Assembly: GCF_003346865.1 (NCBI RefSeq) | Contig: NZ_QDKL01000001.1 | Span: forward strand, 744,001 to 808,000 | Length of the DNA stretch: 64,000 nucleotides | Direction: 5' to 3' | Origin: Halobacteriovorax vibrionivorans | GTDB taxonomy: Bacteria > Bdellovibrionota > Bacteriovoracia > Bacteriovoracales > Bacteriovoracaceae | Shown here: positions 16,851-25,924 of the stretch, piece after piece | How positions within the stretch are numbered: the stretch's first letter is position 1 | How the letters are laid out: the number at the start of each line of letters is the position of its first letter | Translations under genes and position numbers: made by a program | The notes under the pieces: generated by a model | Databases searched by the model: none | Seen by the model: only the letters and a program-made list of their open reading frames with translations | What the model was told of the DNA's origin: nothing

Positions 16851-17594
16851 TTATAAAATTGAGAAAATAATGGCCGACTGATTGTCTAAATTACCTTTTC
16901 GATTAGCAAAATTAAAAAGGCCGTCGATTTGAGTCACTTCATCAGGGCCCAATTCTTGAACAACACGTTTTATATCATTTAATGAAAGGCTTCCATAAAC
17001 CCCATCCGATAGAAGAATTACTTTATCATGTGGCATTACATTTACTTCCCATATTTTTGGAGAAATCTCTTCATAGAGCCCCAATGCAACAAGAGGAAAT
17101 GTACTTTTATGATGAGTATTATCTGAAGTTGATATTTGAGTTGGTGAATCTGGTGCGCTGATTTGTGATAAAGCACCGTCTCGATATAAAAGTGCAACGC
17201 AATTGCCACATGAAACAACAGATAGAATATTTTCCGATAACATTGTTAATGCAACCGAAACACCACCTTTATCCTTCATCTCTTTCTTCTTATTAATGGC
17301 CATTAAGTTTTTATGAGCAATCATCATGGCATTCACTAATGCATTAGTCTCTAAAACATATTGAGGTGAATAAAAATAAGGCATCGTTGCATTTGGATCA
17401 CCTGATAACTTTGTAAAATAGTTTTCAATCGATTTAGTCACTGATTCGAGGTTTAAATCAGAAATCCCACTTCCACCAAAGCCATCAAAAACACCAAATA
17501 TTTTCTGCTTTAAATTAATATAGGTACTATCTTCATTTAGATTTAAATATGGCCCTTGATGTGTGCGAGCAAAAAAGCTTTCAAGTTCTCTCAT
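16851..17594 (-). CDS. PP2C-type Ser/Thr protein phosphatase
   Basis: PPM/PP2C phosphatases remove phosphate from Ser and Thr using two metal ions. The expected metal-binding motifs are present in order: NEDS (about residue 20), VFDGFGG (34-40), the central VSCGN strand, LLSDGVYG (about 195) and DNQSAIIF near the end. The canonical His after DGxGG is replaced by Ser, which also occurs in active bacterial homologues. The length, 247 residues, is that of a single-domain enzyme with no membrane segment. Its ATG overlaps the upstream FHA gene stop (ATGA). The location implies that it reverses the phospho-threonine marks read by the three FHA proteins. No kinase is encoded nearby. Confidence 0.9.
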   Translation of the reverse strand: MRELESFFARTHQGPYLNLNEDSTYINLKQKIFGVFDGFGGSGISDLNLESVTKSIENYFTKLSGDPNATMPYFYSPQYVLETNALVNAMMIAHKNLMAINKKKEMKDKGGVSVALTMLSENILSVVSCGNCVALLYRDGALSQISAPDSPTQISTSDNTHHKSTFPLVALGLYEEISPKIWEVNVMPHDKVILLSDGVYGSLSLNDIKRVVQELGPDEVTQIDGLFNFANRKGNLDNQSAIIFSIL

Positions 17595-19849
17595 AAGTTT
17601 TTTAACCTTTTAGAGGCTTTGATATAATACTCATTATCTACAGGTGAGATTTGTTGAACTTCCTGAAACTTCTCTCTAGCCTCTTCAAAAGCACCTAGTG
17701 ATTCAGAGACAAGACCCTGTCGATAAACTTTGCGGGCACGTTCAGTAAGTATCTCATTAATATCATCAAGCTCATTTTGAGCATCAATCTCATTTGGGTT
17801 GTATTGCAGAACTTCTTTAAAGACTTCATAAGAAGCTTTTAAGTCCTCAGCTTCTTTTAAGGATCTTGCTTTACCCAATAAAGGTCCAGTAATATTTTTC
17901 AAATTTTGTCGTGATTTCTTTAACATATCGACTGCCTTCTTCATTAAATCTTCGTCGATATTTTTTTCACTTATAAACAATTCAAGTGCATTCACAGCTT
18001 TAAACCACTCTTCTTGTAAGAATAATTTCTCACCTGGCCTTAATGCGTCGACCATTCTTTGTCTTTCTGCCTTCTTTTGGGCCTCTTCTAATTCTTTTCG
18101 ATTCTTCTCTTTTACATATGCATTTATTTCTAACTCTAAATTTGCAACATCATAATTATCTGGATCAAGCTCCTTAATTTGCTGAAAGAGTCCTCTTGCT
18201 AAAGTGACGTTCTTTTCTTTTACAGCTGCTTGAGCTTTTTCTAACAATTTATCAACTTTGGCCTTTATAAGTTGTCTTTTTTCTTCGGCCCTTCTTTCTT
18301 GCTCAGCTTTTTCAAGCTCTGCATATTTATCTTTTGCTAACTGATAGAAAGTCTGCGCCTGCTTATAGTCTTTTGTGATTAAGAAAAGTTTTTCAAATTC
18401 TGTAATTGCTCGTACAACATTTCCTTCGTTAGCGTAGCGAGTGGCAAGTTGGTATAAAGCTTCTGCTTTTTCTTGTTGTTCTTTAGTTAGTCTCTTATCG
18501 ACAGATGTAACAACTGCTTTCTTTTTTTGCTCTTGAGCTTGCTTATCCTTAGCACTCTTTTTCTGTTGAGGCTCACTATCAGGAAATAAAAACATATAAA
18601 CCCCTAACAATACGACAGTATAAATTAGAACTTTTTTACGTTTTTCCGGATCTTTTAGTATTTTTTTGATGATTGATTTTTCTTCGGTATCATCAGGCAT
18701 ATCAGATAATTCAAGATCACCTAAATCGTCATCATCTGAAACTTCTACAACTTCCTCGATTTCGATTTCCTGATTATCTTCAACTGGCATCAGCATATCC
18801 TGCTGACTTTTAATGAAGTCACTTGCAATTTTTACAGTGAACGTCGTTGAACCAATAATAAATTCATCACCATTGGTGATTTCTTTTTGATTTATCCTCT
18901 TTCCATTAAGAATTGTACCGTTAGCAGATTGTAAATCTTCAAGAACACAAGTAATTCTATTCTTACGTATAACTGCGTGTACTGATGAAACCTCAGGGTC
19001 ACTTAAGACAATTTGACATTTATTTGGGTCTCTTCCAATAAATGTTTCAGCTTGGTCGAGATTAAAGTGATCGTAAGGAACATCCTCACCAAATAACTCT
19101 AATATAAAATTTGCAAACCCACTAAATACTTGTGTCTTATCACCAGCATCATCATCTAGTGTGTCGATATCGTAATTTTGATCACCATACTCATCATTAT
19201 ATTCTTCTGAATAACCATCATCCTGAAAGTCACCAAATCCTTCTTCTTGATTTCCATCCATCTGAAAATCGTCAGAAGGTGCATCACTTTCAAAAGAGTC
19301 ATTAAAGTCATCTTGAACTTGTTCCTGAAAGTCTTCTTGAACTGGCCCTTCATCGTTTAAGTCAAACTCTTGCGTTTGGGCATCATCCTCAATTTCTCCA
19401 TTTTCAGGGTTATCCATAACAGAAGTTTCATCTTCTTCTTCCACAATTGGAATATCCACTTCGTCATCAAGTTCTGCTGGAGTGTCATTTACGTCTTGAT
19501 GATCGTGCGACTCTGCAACATCATTTACAACATTGGCCTCTAATTCTGTGAATGTTATTCGATAATCATTACAAACAATAAAATAATTACTCTTAACTTC
19601 AACTTCAGAGTCAAACATAGGAGTGTTATTTAGCAATATCGTATCGTAATCCGATAGTTTTTTAATAGTCCAAGAAACACCATTATAATTCAAACTGGCC
19701 AATTGACGTGAAACTTGTGGATCTTCAAGTTTTACCTGAGCATCATCAGATCTTCCGATTAAAAAAGACGCACTTTGGCCTAAGATTACTTGGTCAGTAA
19801 ACTCGTAGTTATTTAAAATTGTTCCATTTTTAGAAACAGTAATTATCAC
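17591..19849 (-). CDS. Membrane protein with two FHA domains and periplasmic TPR-like region
   Basis: FHA domains bind phospho-threonine peptides. The second FHA domain (about residues 255-345) is canonical: FIGRDPN, VSSVHA and SANGT. The first (about 1-100) keeps GRSDD but reads SRQLA where SxxH is expected and lacks the Asn-Gly pair, so it is probably degenerate. Between them lies a strongly acidic linker of about 140 residues. One transmembrane helix (about 404-420) separates the cytoplasmic part from a C-terminal half of about 320 residues with TPR-like and coiled-coil helices, presumably periplasmic. The start is GTG at 19849 inside the end of the upstream FHA gene (20-base overlap). Its partner is unknown; a scaffold linking phospho-signalling to an envelope machine is inferred. 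Confidence 0.82.
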   Translation of the reverse strand: MIITVSKNGTILNNYEFTDQVILGQSASFLIGRSDDAQVKLEDPQVSRQLASLNYNGVSWTIKKLSDYDTILLNNTPMFDSEVEVKSNYFIVCNDYRITFTELEANVVNDVAESHDHQDVNDTPAELDDEVDIPIVEEEDETSVMDNPENGEIEDDAQTQEFDLNDEGPVQEDFQEQVQDDFNDSFESDAPSDDFQMDGNQEEGFGDFQDDGYSEEYNDEYGDQNYDIDTLDDDAGDKTQVFSGFANFILELFGEDVPYDHFNLDQAETFIGRDPNKCQIVLSDPEVSSVHAVIRKNRITCVLEDLQSANGTILNGKRINQKEITNGDEFIIGSTTFTVKIASDFIKSQQDMLMPVEDNQEIEIEEVVEVSDDDDLGDLELSDMPDDTEEKSIIKKILKDPEKRKKVLIYTVVLLGVYMFLFPDSEPQQKKSAKDKQAQEQKKKAVVTSVDKRLTKEQQEKAEALYQLATRYANEGNVVRAITEFEKLFLITKDYKQAQTFYQLAKDKYAELEKAEQERRAEEKRQLIKAKVDKLLEKAQAAVKEKNVTLARGLFQQIKELDPDNYDVANLELEINAYVKEKNRKELEEAQKKAERQRMVDALRPGEKLFLQEEWFKAVNALELFISEKNIDEDLMKKAVDMLKKSRQNLKNITGPLLGKARSLKEAEDLKASYEVFKEVLQYNPNEIDAQNELDDINEILTERARKVYRQGLVSESLGAFEEAREKFQEVQQISPVDNEYYIKASKRLKNL

Positions 19850-20816
19850 TCTTTTTCATCCCAAGTTTTTCGGCCATATCTTCAACGTTCTTTTTGGCCT
19901 CAATAAAACGCTCATCTGTTTTATATTCAATTAATAATTTATAAATTGCACAATAGGTCCCTAAGGCCCTTGAATATTTAAGTGAATCTTTGTTCTTAGT
20001 TGCTTGATCAAACATATCTTTAATCTTTTCATCAAGTCTTTGTTTAGCAATATTCAAGTGATATGCAGCTTCACCATCATTTGGATCCAAGGTTAAGGCA
20101 AGATTAAACTCTTGCATGGCCCTAAAATAGTTTCCTTCTCGCGCCTCACGTCTTCCACGATGGATATAGGCCTCTACTTTTTCTTTTACCTCTAAGTCTT
20201 CTTTATATTGAATCCCTGTATTTTTATTGCTCGACTCAATTACGGTACTTCCTGTTTTATTTGATTTTGCTTTCTTTACCTGTTCAGTATCCCCATCCAT
20301 AAAGAAAAAGATCAACATAATTGCAGCTAGGCCATATATAAGCTTTTTTCTTTTTGCTTCTTTACTATCAACTTTCTTCTTTTTTGGCTTAGTCTTTTTT
20401 ACCTCTTCCTCTTCTTCCTCGTCTTCTTCATCCTCATCTTCGAACTCAACTAATGCTTTTTCTTCTTTAACCTCTAGGAAAGAGTATTTAAATACAGTTG
20501 AACCAATAATAATTTTATCGCCAGACTTTAACTTATGTTGAGTAACCTTAAGATCATTTACCATAACCCCGTTCTGTGACTTTAAATCAGTTAACGTGTA
20601 TTCATTATTAACTCGAGTCAATTCAACATGCTCTCGTGAGGCCTGTGTATCTAGTACTTGAACATCATTTGAACTCAGACGGCCAAGCACAACGCGCTTA
20701 CCATTAAGGTAATAACAAATTCCCTTATTCTTTCCTGTCATGCAGATAATACGGTGGTATTTCCCAGCACTTTCAGGAGCAGATAAATTTTTTGTCATCC
20801 TTATAGCAGCGACCAT
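19830..20816 (-). CDS. FHA-domain membrane protein with periplasmic TPR region
   Basis: Residues of about 25-112 form a canonical FHA domain (VLGRLSSNDVQV, ASREHVE, SQNGVMVND). Residues of about 125-158 are a run of Asp/Glu followed by a Lys-rich stretch, which creates a low-complexity DNA tract at 20400-20450. One transmembrane helix (about 158-174) follows, and the rest is a periplasmic, helical, TPR-like region (AMQEFNLALTLDPNDGEAAY is a clear TPR). The plan is the same as its downstream neighbour (FHA, acidic linker, one helix, TPRs), suggesting gene duplication. The ATG at 20816 lies 11 bases after GAGG, at the end of the upstream FHA gene. Function is unknown beyond phospho-threonine recognition. 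Confidence 0.82.
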   Translation of the reverse strand: MVAAIRMTKNLSAPESAGKYHRIICMTGKNKGICYYLNGKRVVLGRLSSNDVQVLDTQASREHVELTRVNNEYTLTDLKSQNGVMVNDLKVTQHKLKSGDKIIIGSTVFKYSFLEVKEEKALVEFEDEDEEDEEEEEEVKKTKPKKKKVDSKEAKRKKLIYGLAAIMLIFFFMDGDTEQVKKAKSNKTGSTVIESSNKNTGIQYKEDLEVKEKVEAYIHRGRREAREGNYFRAMQEFNLALTLDPNDGEAAYHLNIAKQRLDEKIKDMFDQATKNKDSLKYSRALGTYCAIYKLLIEYKTDERFIEAKKNVEDMAEKLGMKKSDNYCF

Positions 20817-20822
20817 TCTTTA

Positions 20823-22394
20823 TTAATCCTCTTTAATTAGTGTAACATAGAACGCTTTTGCATAATTATCTCGTCCTATCAAACTCGTTACATAAATATT
20901 ATAGTAGTGCCCTGATAGCTCATATTCACCTTTTTGAGATGTTCCACCATTATCTGCAGATGCATCACAAAGCTCTATAATTGTAGCTGCAAAGCCTTTT
21001 TCTCTGGCAACATCCAATAGACTCATCCCTTCTGATGAGCTTCCTCGAATAGCTGTAATATCTTCTGCCAGCGTATTTATATGTGCCAAGTTTTTTTGCG
21101 AATCTAATACAATAACAGCGCCATGTGCTCCTTGCATAAATTCATATAAATTTGCGACATAAGTCTCATCACTCTCTAGTTCATCAAAGCTCATGTCATC
21201 ATCAGTTTTTTGTAGTTCTCTAATTCGTTGTATCATTGAATTAATTGAAGATCGTAATGGATCAATCTCTTCCCATAAATAACTACTTTCGATACTCTTT
21301 CTCGTACCACGTAGAGCCTCTTCAATTTGAAATCTCATTTCATCAAAATGACGAATCGTCATATAGTAGACAATTGCAAAAAATACGATTGAAGCAATAA
21401 ATGATGTAATTAGAGCTTCAAGATATGCCACTCGGCTTTTTGATGCTTCATCAGCAATTGATGATGGTTTAAATCGAATCGCAATAACACCAACGACATC
21501 AAGCATACCGGTTTTAACGTTTGTCGCTTTGATTTTCTGACCAATTCCAATTTCACCATTTGCAAGTCTTCTAACGATTGGTAGATCACCATCATTCTTC
21601 TTTGTTCTCTCGGCCCATTCTCTAACCTGTACGGAGAATGAGTCATCGATGTACATATTAAGTTTTGTTAAAGGCCTAACGATTCGTCCATCAATATCAA
21701 AAAGATCATAAGAGACAACACCGTTATTACCTTGCTCCATAAACTTCGTATCAACACGATCCAGGTCTTTTCTCGCCAAAGCTCCACGATTTAATCTTTT
21801 GATTTCATCGGCATAATGAGCACCACGCTTTGCAACTTCCATTAGAAGTAGACTTTGTGATGTTTTCATTACTGGGAAGATTGTTAAAGTAACTGTAACA
21901 AGAACAAAAAGAGCCAGTAAAATACCTGTGAGAACACGCCATTCATATTCTTCATTAATTCCATGAACAACAGGCATTAAACGATATTTAAATAACCAAA
22001 TAACCTTTCCAAAAATATTTTCAGGCATTTCACCACCTGAAATATATGTTGGTTCATCATCTTCTTCGTGTGTTTCTACACGCTTTTTAATTATCTTTTT
22101 CTTTTCTTTAACATAGACAACTTGAAGGATTGAATCTGGAAGAGCGATCTTATCCCCATTTTTTACAGTTGCTCGCTTAATTGCCTTCCCATTGATGAAA
22201 GTACCATTTGAACTTCCCAAGTCTTTAACAAAGGCAACATCTTGAGTTACTGTTACTGAAAGGTGCTTTTTAGAGACACCATTAACAGGGAAGTGTACAT
22301 CACACTCTTCACTTCTTCCTAGAGTGTTTTCACCTTCTTCTAACTTATATTCTGTACCACGTAGCTTTCCTGCTACTACAACTAACTTGTACAT
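20823..22394 (-). CDS. FHA-domain sensor-like protein with two membrane segments and PAS-like C-terminus
   Basis: The N-terminal FHA domain (residues 1-95) is canonical: NTLGRSEECDV, VSKKHLS and SSNGTFING. A membrane helix at about 151-172 and a second at about 325-345 bracket a periplasmic sensor region of about 150 residues that resembles the extracytoplasmic domains of chemoreceptors and histidine kinases (it includes a DLFDIDGRIV stretch). After the second helix come a HAMP-like helical linker and a PAS-like domain at about 415-520 (GAVIVLDSQKNLAHIN). There is no kinase, GGDEF or methyl-accepting domain, so the output is probably through partner proteins. The ATG overlaps the DUF192 gene by 13 bases. 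It could sense an envelope signal and pass it to the phospho-threonine network. Confidence 0.8.
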   Translation of the reverse strand: MYKLVVVAGKLRGTEYKLEEGENTLGRSEECDVHFPVNGVSKKHLSVTVTQDVAFVKDLGSSNGTFINGKAIKRATVKNGDKIALPDSILQVVYVKEKKKIIKKRVETHEEDDEPTYISGGEMPENIFGKVIWLFKYRLMPVVHGINEEYEWRVLTGILLALFVLVTVTLTIFPVMKTSQSLLLMEVAKRGAHYADEIKRLNRGALARKDLDRVDTKFMEQGNNGVVSYDLFDIDGRIVRPLTKLNMYIDDSFSVQVREWAERTKKNDGDLPIVRRLANGEIGIGQKIKATNVKTGMLDVVGVIAIRFKPSSIADEASKSRVAYLEALITSFIASIVFFAIVYYMTIRHFDEMRFQIEEALRGTRKSIESSYLWEEIDPLRSSINSMIQRIRELQKTDDDMSFDELESDETYVANLYEFMQGAHGAVIVLDSQKNLAHINTLAEDITAIRGSSSEGMSLLDVAREKGFAATIIELCDASADNGGTSQKGEYELSGHYYNIYVTSLIGRDNYAKAFYVTLIKED

Positions 22395-22720
22395 ATATCT
22401 AAATGATCCCCTTCTTTTACTTCTAATGGAAGTTGTCCATTGGCCAGTTCAAGAACTCTACTTGCCTTAAAAACAATTTGTGTATGTCTCCAAGGTTTTA
22501 AACCTCTATATATTTTTATAATTTCATTTTTTCGATTAAAGAAAACAACATCAATTTTATAATTCATGAAGCAGGTATGGATTGCGTTTGTTCCGTAGAA
22601 AACCATTCCATCAAATCCATCCATACGATCTGAGAACATTAATCCTTTTAATTTTTTAAAGAATGAATCTGCAACGATTGCATTGTTACAAATTTGATAC
22701 TGGCCACAGGTAATCTTCAT
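22382..22720 (-). CDS. DUF192 family protein
   Basis: The 112-residue protein matches the DUF192 pattern: a start with KLKGLMFSDRMDGFDGMVF, then the TCFMNYKIDVVFFN strand pair and a C-terminal VLELANGQ. The family is a small beta-barrel of unknown function, often secreted; this copy has no signal peptide and is probably cytoplasmic. Its ATG overlaps the TadC-like stop as TAATG and its end overlaps the FHA sensor gene, so it is a fixed member of this operon. I have no basis for a biochemical role. Confidence 0.85.
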   Translation of the reverse strand: MKITCGQYQICNNAIVADSFFKKLKGLMFSDRMDGFDGMVFYGTNAIHTCFMNYKIDVVFFNRKNEIIKIYRGLKPWRHTQIVFKASRVLELANGQLPLEVKEGDHLDICTS

Positions 22721-23940
22721 TAATTACCTCCAACAAGATCTACGATTAAAGGAGCAAAGATCATTAAAAGAACAGAAGGAACAATAAATGCCATCATTGG
22801 AAATAGAATTTTTGTTGCTGCAGTAGCACCTTCTTTTTCAATTTGTGCTGATTTCTTTTGTCTAATCTCAACGGATAGTGCTTTAAGGATAGGTCCGATT
22901 GATGCACCAACAGAATCAGCAGCAATCAAAGTAGCACAAAATGAAGATATTTGAATGAGGTCTACACGCCAGGCCATATTCCTTAGGGCCTCTGCTCGAC
23001 TCGCACCAATTTTAGTTTCCTTTAAAAATATTTCAAACTCTTGTGTTAATGGGCCCGGCTTTGCTTTATCTACAACTTTTGTCATGGCAGCGACGAAATC
23101 AAGTCCTGCTTCAACTGACAGGGCCAACATATCAACGGAAAAAGGCATCCCTGAAATAATGTCTTTTTGTCTTTGATCAATCTTTCCCTTGATCCAGATA
23201 TCTGGATATACAAAACCAACTGCTGCAACAACCGGAATTAACGAAAGCTGCCAATCAGCATCCATAAACTCTCTAACCCCTAGAAATACAATTGGGAATC
23301 CTATAATTAGGAAAAGCTTAAATGCATAAAAATCTTCAGTTGTAAGAACTTCAGTTAAACCAGCACTTGCTAGCTTCCTACGATATTTTTCTTTTATCTT
23401 CTTTTTGTTCTTCATTGAAGAAACAATGGGAGAAATGTAGCGTTTAAAAAATGGCCTTGAATATTGTAGAACAATACCGTGTTTTTTAAATTCATCCTGT
23501 TTCTTCGAATCACCTTCTTCAAGCTTTTGTGCCGCCTGGAAAGAGTCATTATCTTGAAACATCATTTGGGTAACAATGTAGACAGCAATCCCAATGAGAA
23601 TGATAGAAGACCACATAAGAAGTTGTGAACTCTTAAACAGTTCAGCACCTTGAAGATAATCACACGCATTACGCTCACCATTTTGACATGCCTGTTGTAT
23701 TATCTTTTTCCCTTCTTTAGGATAATTGATTCCATCTTGTTTAAAGTTTTTTCCAGTAAAGTTTTGATAAAGAAGACCTAATTCAAAACAACTTGCTTGC
23801 GCGCCTTTATCACAAGACTCTTTAAGAAGAGCAGCAAAGTCTCGTTGCGAGTAATCACTATATGTTTGGGCACTGACATCAAAAGATGTAAATGTCGTAA
23901 CCACATAGAAAATAAGTAAAGTTATGAGACCTTTAGTCAT
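22720..23940 (-). CDS. TadC-like type II/IV secretion platform protein with Sel1-like N-terminal extension
   Basis: The C-terminal part (about residues 270-400) is a T2SSF domain as in TadB/TadC, the inner-membrane platform of Tad (Flp) pilus assembly; LSVEAGLDFVAAM and DSVGASIGPILKAL are typical of TadC. Membrane segments lie near 110-128, 208-250 and 380-403. The first 100 residues are unusual: a Sec signal (1-24) followed by two CX7C units (Cys43/Cys51 and Cys85/Cys93) in Sel1-like repeats, as in exported Cys-rich Hcp proteins. This puts a small disulfide-bonded domain in the periplasm. No ATPase, TadB or pilin gene adjoins. It is the first gene of the FHA operon; a TATTCT box lies six bases before the ATG and no ribosome binding site is seen. 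Confidence 0.85.
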   Translation of the reverse strand: MTKGLITLLIFYVVTTFTSFDVSAQTYSDYSQRDFAALLKESCDKGAQASCFELGLLYQNFTGKNFKQDGINYPKEGKKIIQQACQNGERNACDYLQGAELFKSSQLLMWSSIILIGIAVYIVTQMMFQDNDSFQAAQKLEEGDSKKQDEFKKHGIVLQYSRPFFKRYISPIVSSMKNKKKIKEKYRRKLASAGLTEVLTTEDFYAFKLFLIIGFPIVFLGVREFMDADWQLSLIPVVAAVGFVYPDIWIKGKIDQRQKDIISGMPFSVDMLALSVEAGLDFVAAMTKVVDKAKPGPLTQEFEIFLKETKIGASRAEALRNMAWRVDLIQISSFCATLIAADSVGASIGPILKALSVEIRQKKSAQIEKEGATAATKILFPMMAFIVPSVLLMIFAPLIVDLVGGN

Positions 23941-24016
23941 AACATAAGAATATCAAAAATAATTGATTTCAAGCAGTTAGAGGCAATTATGGCCAGTTGA
24001 GTTAGGCCGAGAAAAA

Positions 24017-25078
24017 CTATGCCTGACTAACCTGCTCAACGAGATTTTGATTCTCCGCTGTTCCTACCTGACCTGCGACATCAGGAATATAAATAGGAGA
24101 ATAATTTGAAAGATACTTCTTCTTAAGTTCAAGAATTCGTTCATATCGACTCGAAACTTCCTGCGGAGTAAATTCTCCACTATTAACGGCATCCTTCACA
24201 TACTCATATGCACTACGACAAGCTTCAAATGAACGATATTCAATAAGATCAGCCCCGGCCTTAAGTGCTTTTAGAGCAGCTTCACCAAGAGAGAGATCTT
24301 CAGAAATGGCCTTCATTTCCATATCATCGGTAATGATCACTTTTTTGAATTTAAGTTCTTCTCTAATAAGCTCATAGGCCTTAGGAGAAAATGTACATAT
24401 ATTTTCCTGATCAATTGAATCAACTTTAAGGTGCGCCATCATTACCATGTCAACTCTTGCTTTTACCGCTTTAACAAATGGTATAAATTCTTGCTCTCTT
24501 AATTGATCCAGTGATTTATTTACTATAGGAAGTTTAAAATGCGAATCCTCTAGAGTATCACCATGTCCGGGGAAATGTTTTGCACAAGACATAATTCCAG
24601 AAGTCTGCTGTCCCCTAATCATTGCAGAAATATACTTACTAACATCATCAGCATTCTTACCAAATGCACGATCACCAATGACACTATTTTTAGGATTTGT
24701 AAAAATATCACAAACAGGCCCTAAATTGAGGTTTACACCACAACTTAATAATTCATTAGACATTAATTGAGAGATTTCAAAACAAAGCTTTGGAGACTCT
24801 TTCTTAGTAACATCTAACATAGAAGGGATTTTAGTAAATCCTTCTTTAAAGCGTTGAACACGACCACCCTCATGATCAGTAGCGATAAAAAGAGGATAGT
24901 TATCACGTAGTGATTGAATATTATTAACAAGCTCAGCTAATTGTGCAGGAGATTCATAGTTATGTGAAAAAAGAATAACACCACCGATATTTTCTTTTTG
25001 AATAAACTGTTCTTCTTCAGCACTAAGCTGCTTACCTGAAATACCAGTTATAAATAATTGACCTAAATCTTTATTCAT
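24017..25078 (-). CDS. nagZ: Beta-N-acetylhexosaminidase NagZ
   Basis: NagZ (glycoside hydrolase family 3) removes GlcNAc from GlcNAc-1,6-anhydro-MurNAc peptides during peptidoglycan recycling in the cytoplasm. Motifs are ATDHEGGRVQR near residue 68, GVNLNLGPVCDI, the family hallmark KHFPGHGDT near 165-173, which carries the general acid His, and ITDDMEMKA near 250, which holds the nucleophile Asp. There is no signal peptide, consistent with the cytoplasmic enzyme. Length is 353 residues, close to E. coli NagZ. It is the last gene of the mreB-to-nagZ run, 15 bases after an Opp-type permease, which suggests that the transporter brings in the enzyme's substrate. Confidence 0.94.
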   Translation of the reverse strand: MNKDLGQLFITGISGKQLSAEEEQFIQKENIGGVILFSHNYESPAQLAELVNNIQSLRDNYPLFIATDHEGGRVQRFKEGFTKIPSMLDVTKKESPKLCFEISQLMSNELLSCGVNLNLGPVCDIFTNPKNSVIGDRAFGKNADDVSKYISAMIRGQQTSGIMSCAKHFPGHGDTLEDSHFKLPIVNKSLDQLREQEFIPFVKAVKARVDMVMMAHLKVDSIDQENICTFSPKAYELIREELKFKKVIITDDMEMKAISEDLSLGEAALKALKAGADLIEYRSFEACRSAYEYVKDAVNSGEFTPQEVSSRYERILELKKKYLSNYSPIYIPDVAGQVGTAENQNLVEQVSQA

Positions 25079-25093
25079 GTGCGTTTGCCTTTT

Positions 25094-25924
25094 TTAGTTC
25101 TTAAGCTTTGGATCTAAGTAATCTCTTAGACCATCACTAAATAGGTTTAATGAAATTATTAAACCAGTCATTAGTAAACTTGTAACAATAACAACGTGAG
25201 GCGCTTCAAGTAGTACAAGTTTGGCCATTGCCAAAATTGCTCCCCAAGAATACTCGCTAGCACCCAAGCCTAGAAAACCTAAACTTGCTTCACTTATTAT
25301 AACCCCACTTATCCCTAAGACAAAGTGTATCGAAATTACAGGTATAATACTTGGTAAAATTGACTTATAAAATAAACGAAATTCACCTACACCAATTGCA
25401 CGTGCACTTTCTACATAACCTAAATTAAGAACTCTCATCGTTTCACCACGGGCGATTCGCGCATAGCCTGGCCAAGACGTAAATATTAAACATAGCACTA
25501 ATCCTGAGAAAGATTGTCCAGAAAAAGACATTACAAGAATTGCTAGCAGAATACTTGGGAAAATGAAAATTAAGTTAGTTAACATATCCATTATTTCAGA
25601 AATAAACTTTATTCTAATTGCAGAAAGATAACCAATTACAATTCCAATAACGCAAGAGCTGATACTAATCAGTAAAGAGATACCAACTGTATATATCAGG
25701 CCAACACTTAATACTTTAAATAAGCTTCGACCATTAATATCAGTACCTAAAATATAGTCATGACTAAAAGGAGAAAATAACTCGTGTGAGATAATACTTT
25801 CAGGAATATAACTTCCACCATGAGTCATTAACCAACCAAAGGCCCAAAGAATATATAAAGATAAAATTGCACCACCAATTATCATTTCTTTATTAATTCT
25901 TCTTGTATGCTTTTTAGAACTCAT
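25094..25924 (-). CDS. Oligopeptide/dipeptide ABC transporter permease, OppC/DppC type
   Basis: The 276-residue protein has an N-terminal helix, the HDYILGTDINGRSLF motif typical of OppC/DppC, five further helices and the EAA loop ESARAIGVGEFRLFYKSILP that contacts the ATPase. It would form the inner-membrane channel together with the OppB-type protein encoded just upstream; their genes overlap by one base (TAATG). No ATPase or binding protein gene is in the cluster. Location beside nagZ suggests muropeptides or cell-wall peptides as substrate, but general peptide uptake is equally possible from sequence alone. Confidence 0.9.
   Translation of the reverse strand: MSSKKHTRRINKEMIIGGAILSLYILWAFGWLMTHGGSYIPESIISHELFSPFSHDYILGTDINGRSLFKVLSVGLIYTVGISLLISISSCVIGIVIGYLSAIRIKFISEIMDMLTNLIFIFPSILLAILVMSFSGQSFSGLVLCLIFTSWPGYARIARGETMRVLNLGYVESARAIGVGEFRLFYKSILPSIIPVISIHFVLGISGVIISEASLGFLGLGASEYSWGAILAMAKLVLLEAPHVVIVTSLLMTGLIISLNLFSDGLRDYLDPKLKN

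Noticed and set aside
20390..20460. A low-complexity tract that might be a simple-sequence repeat or phase-variable tract
   Set aside because: It encodes the Asp/Glu- and Lys-rich linker of the FHA protein in mixed codons and is not a uniform repeat unit.
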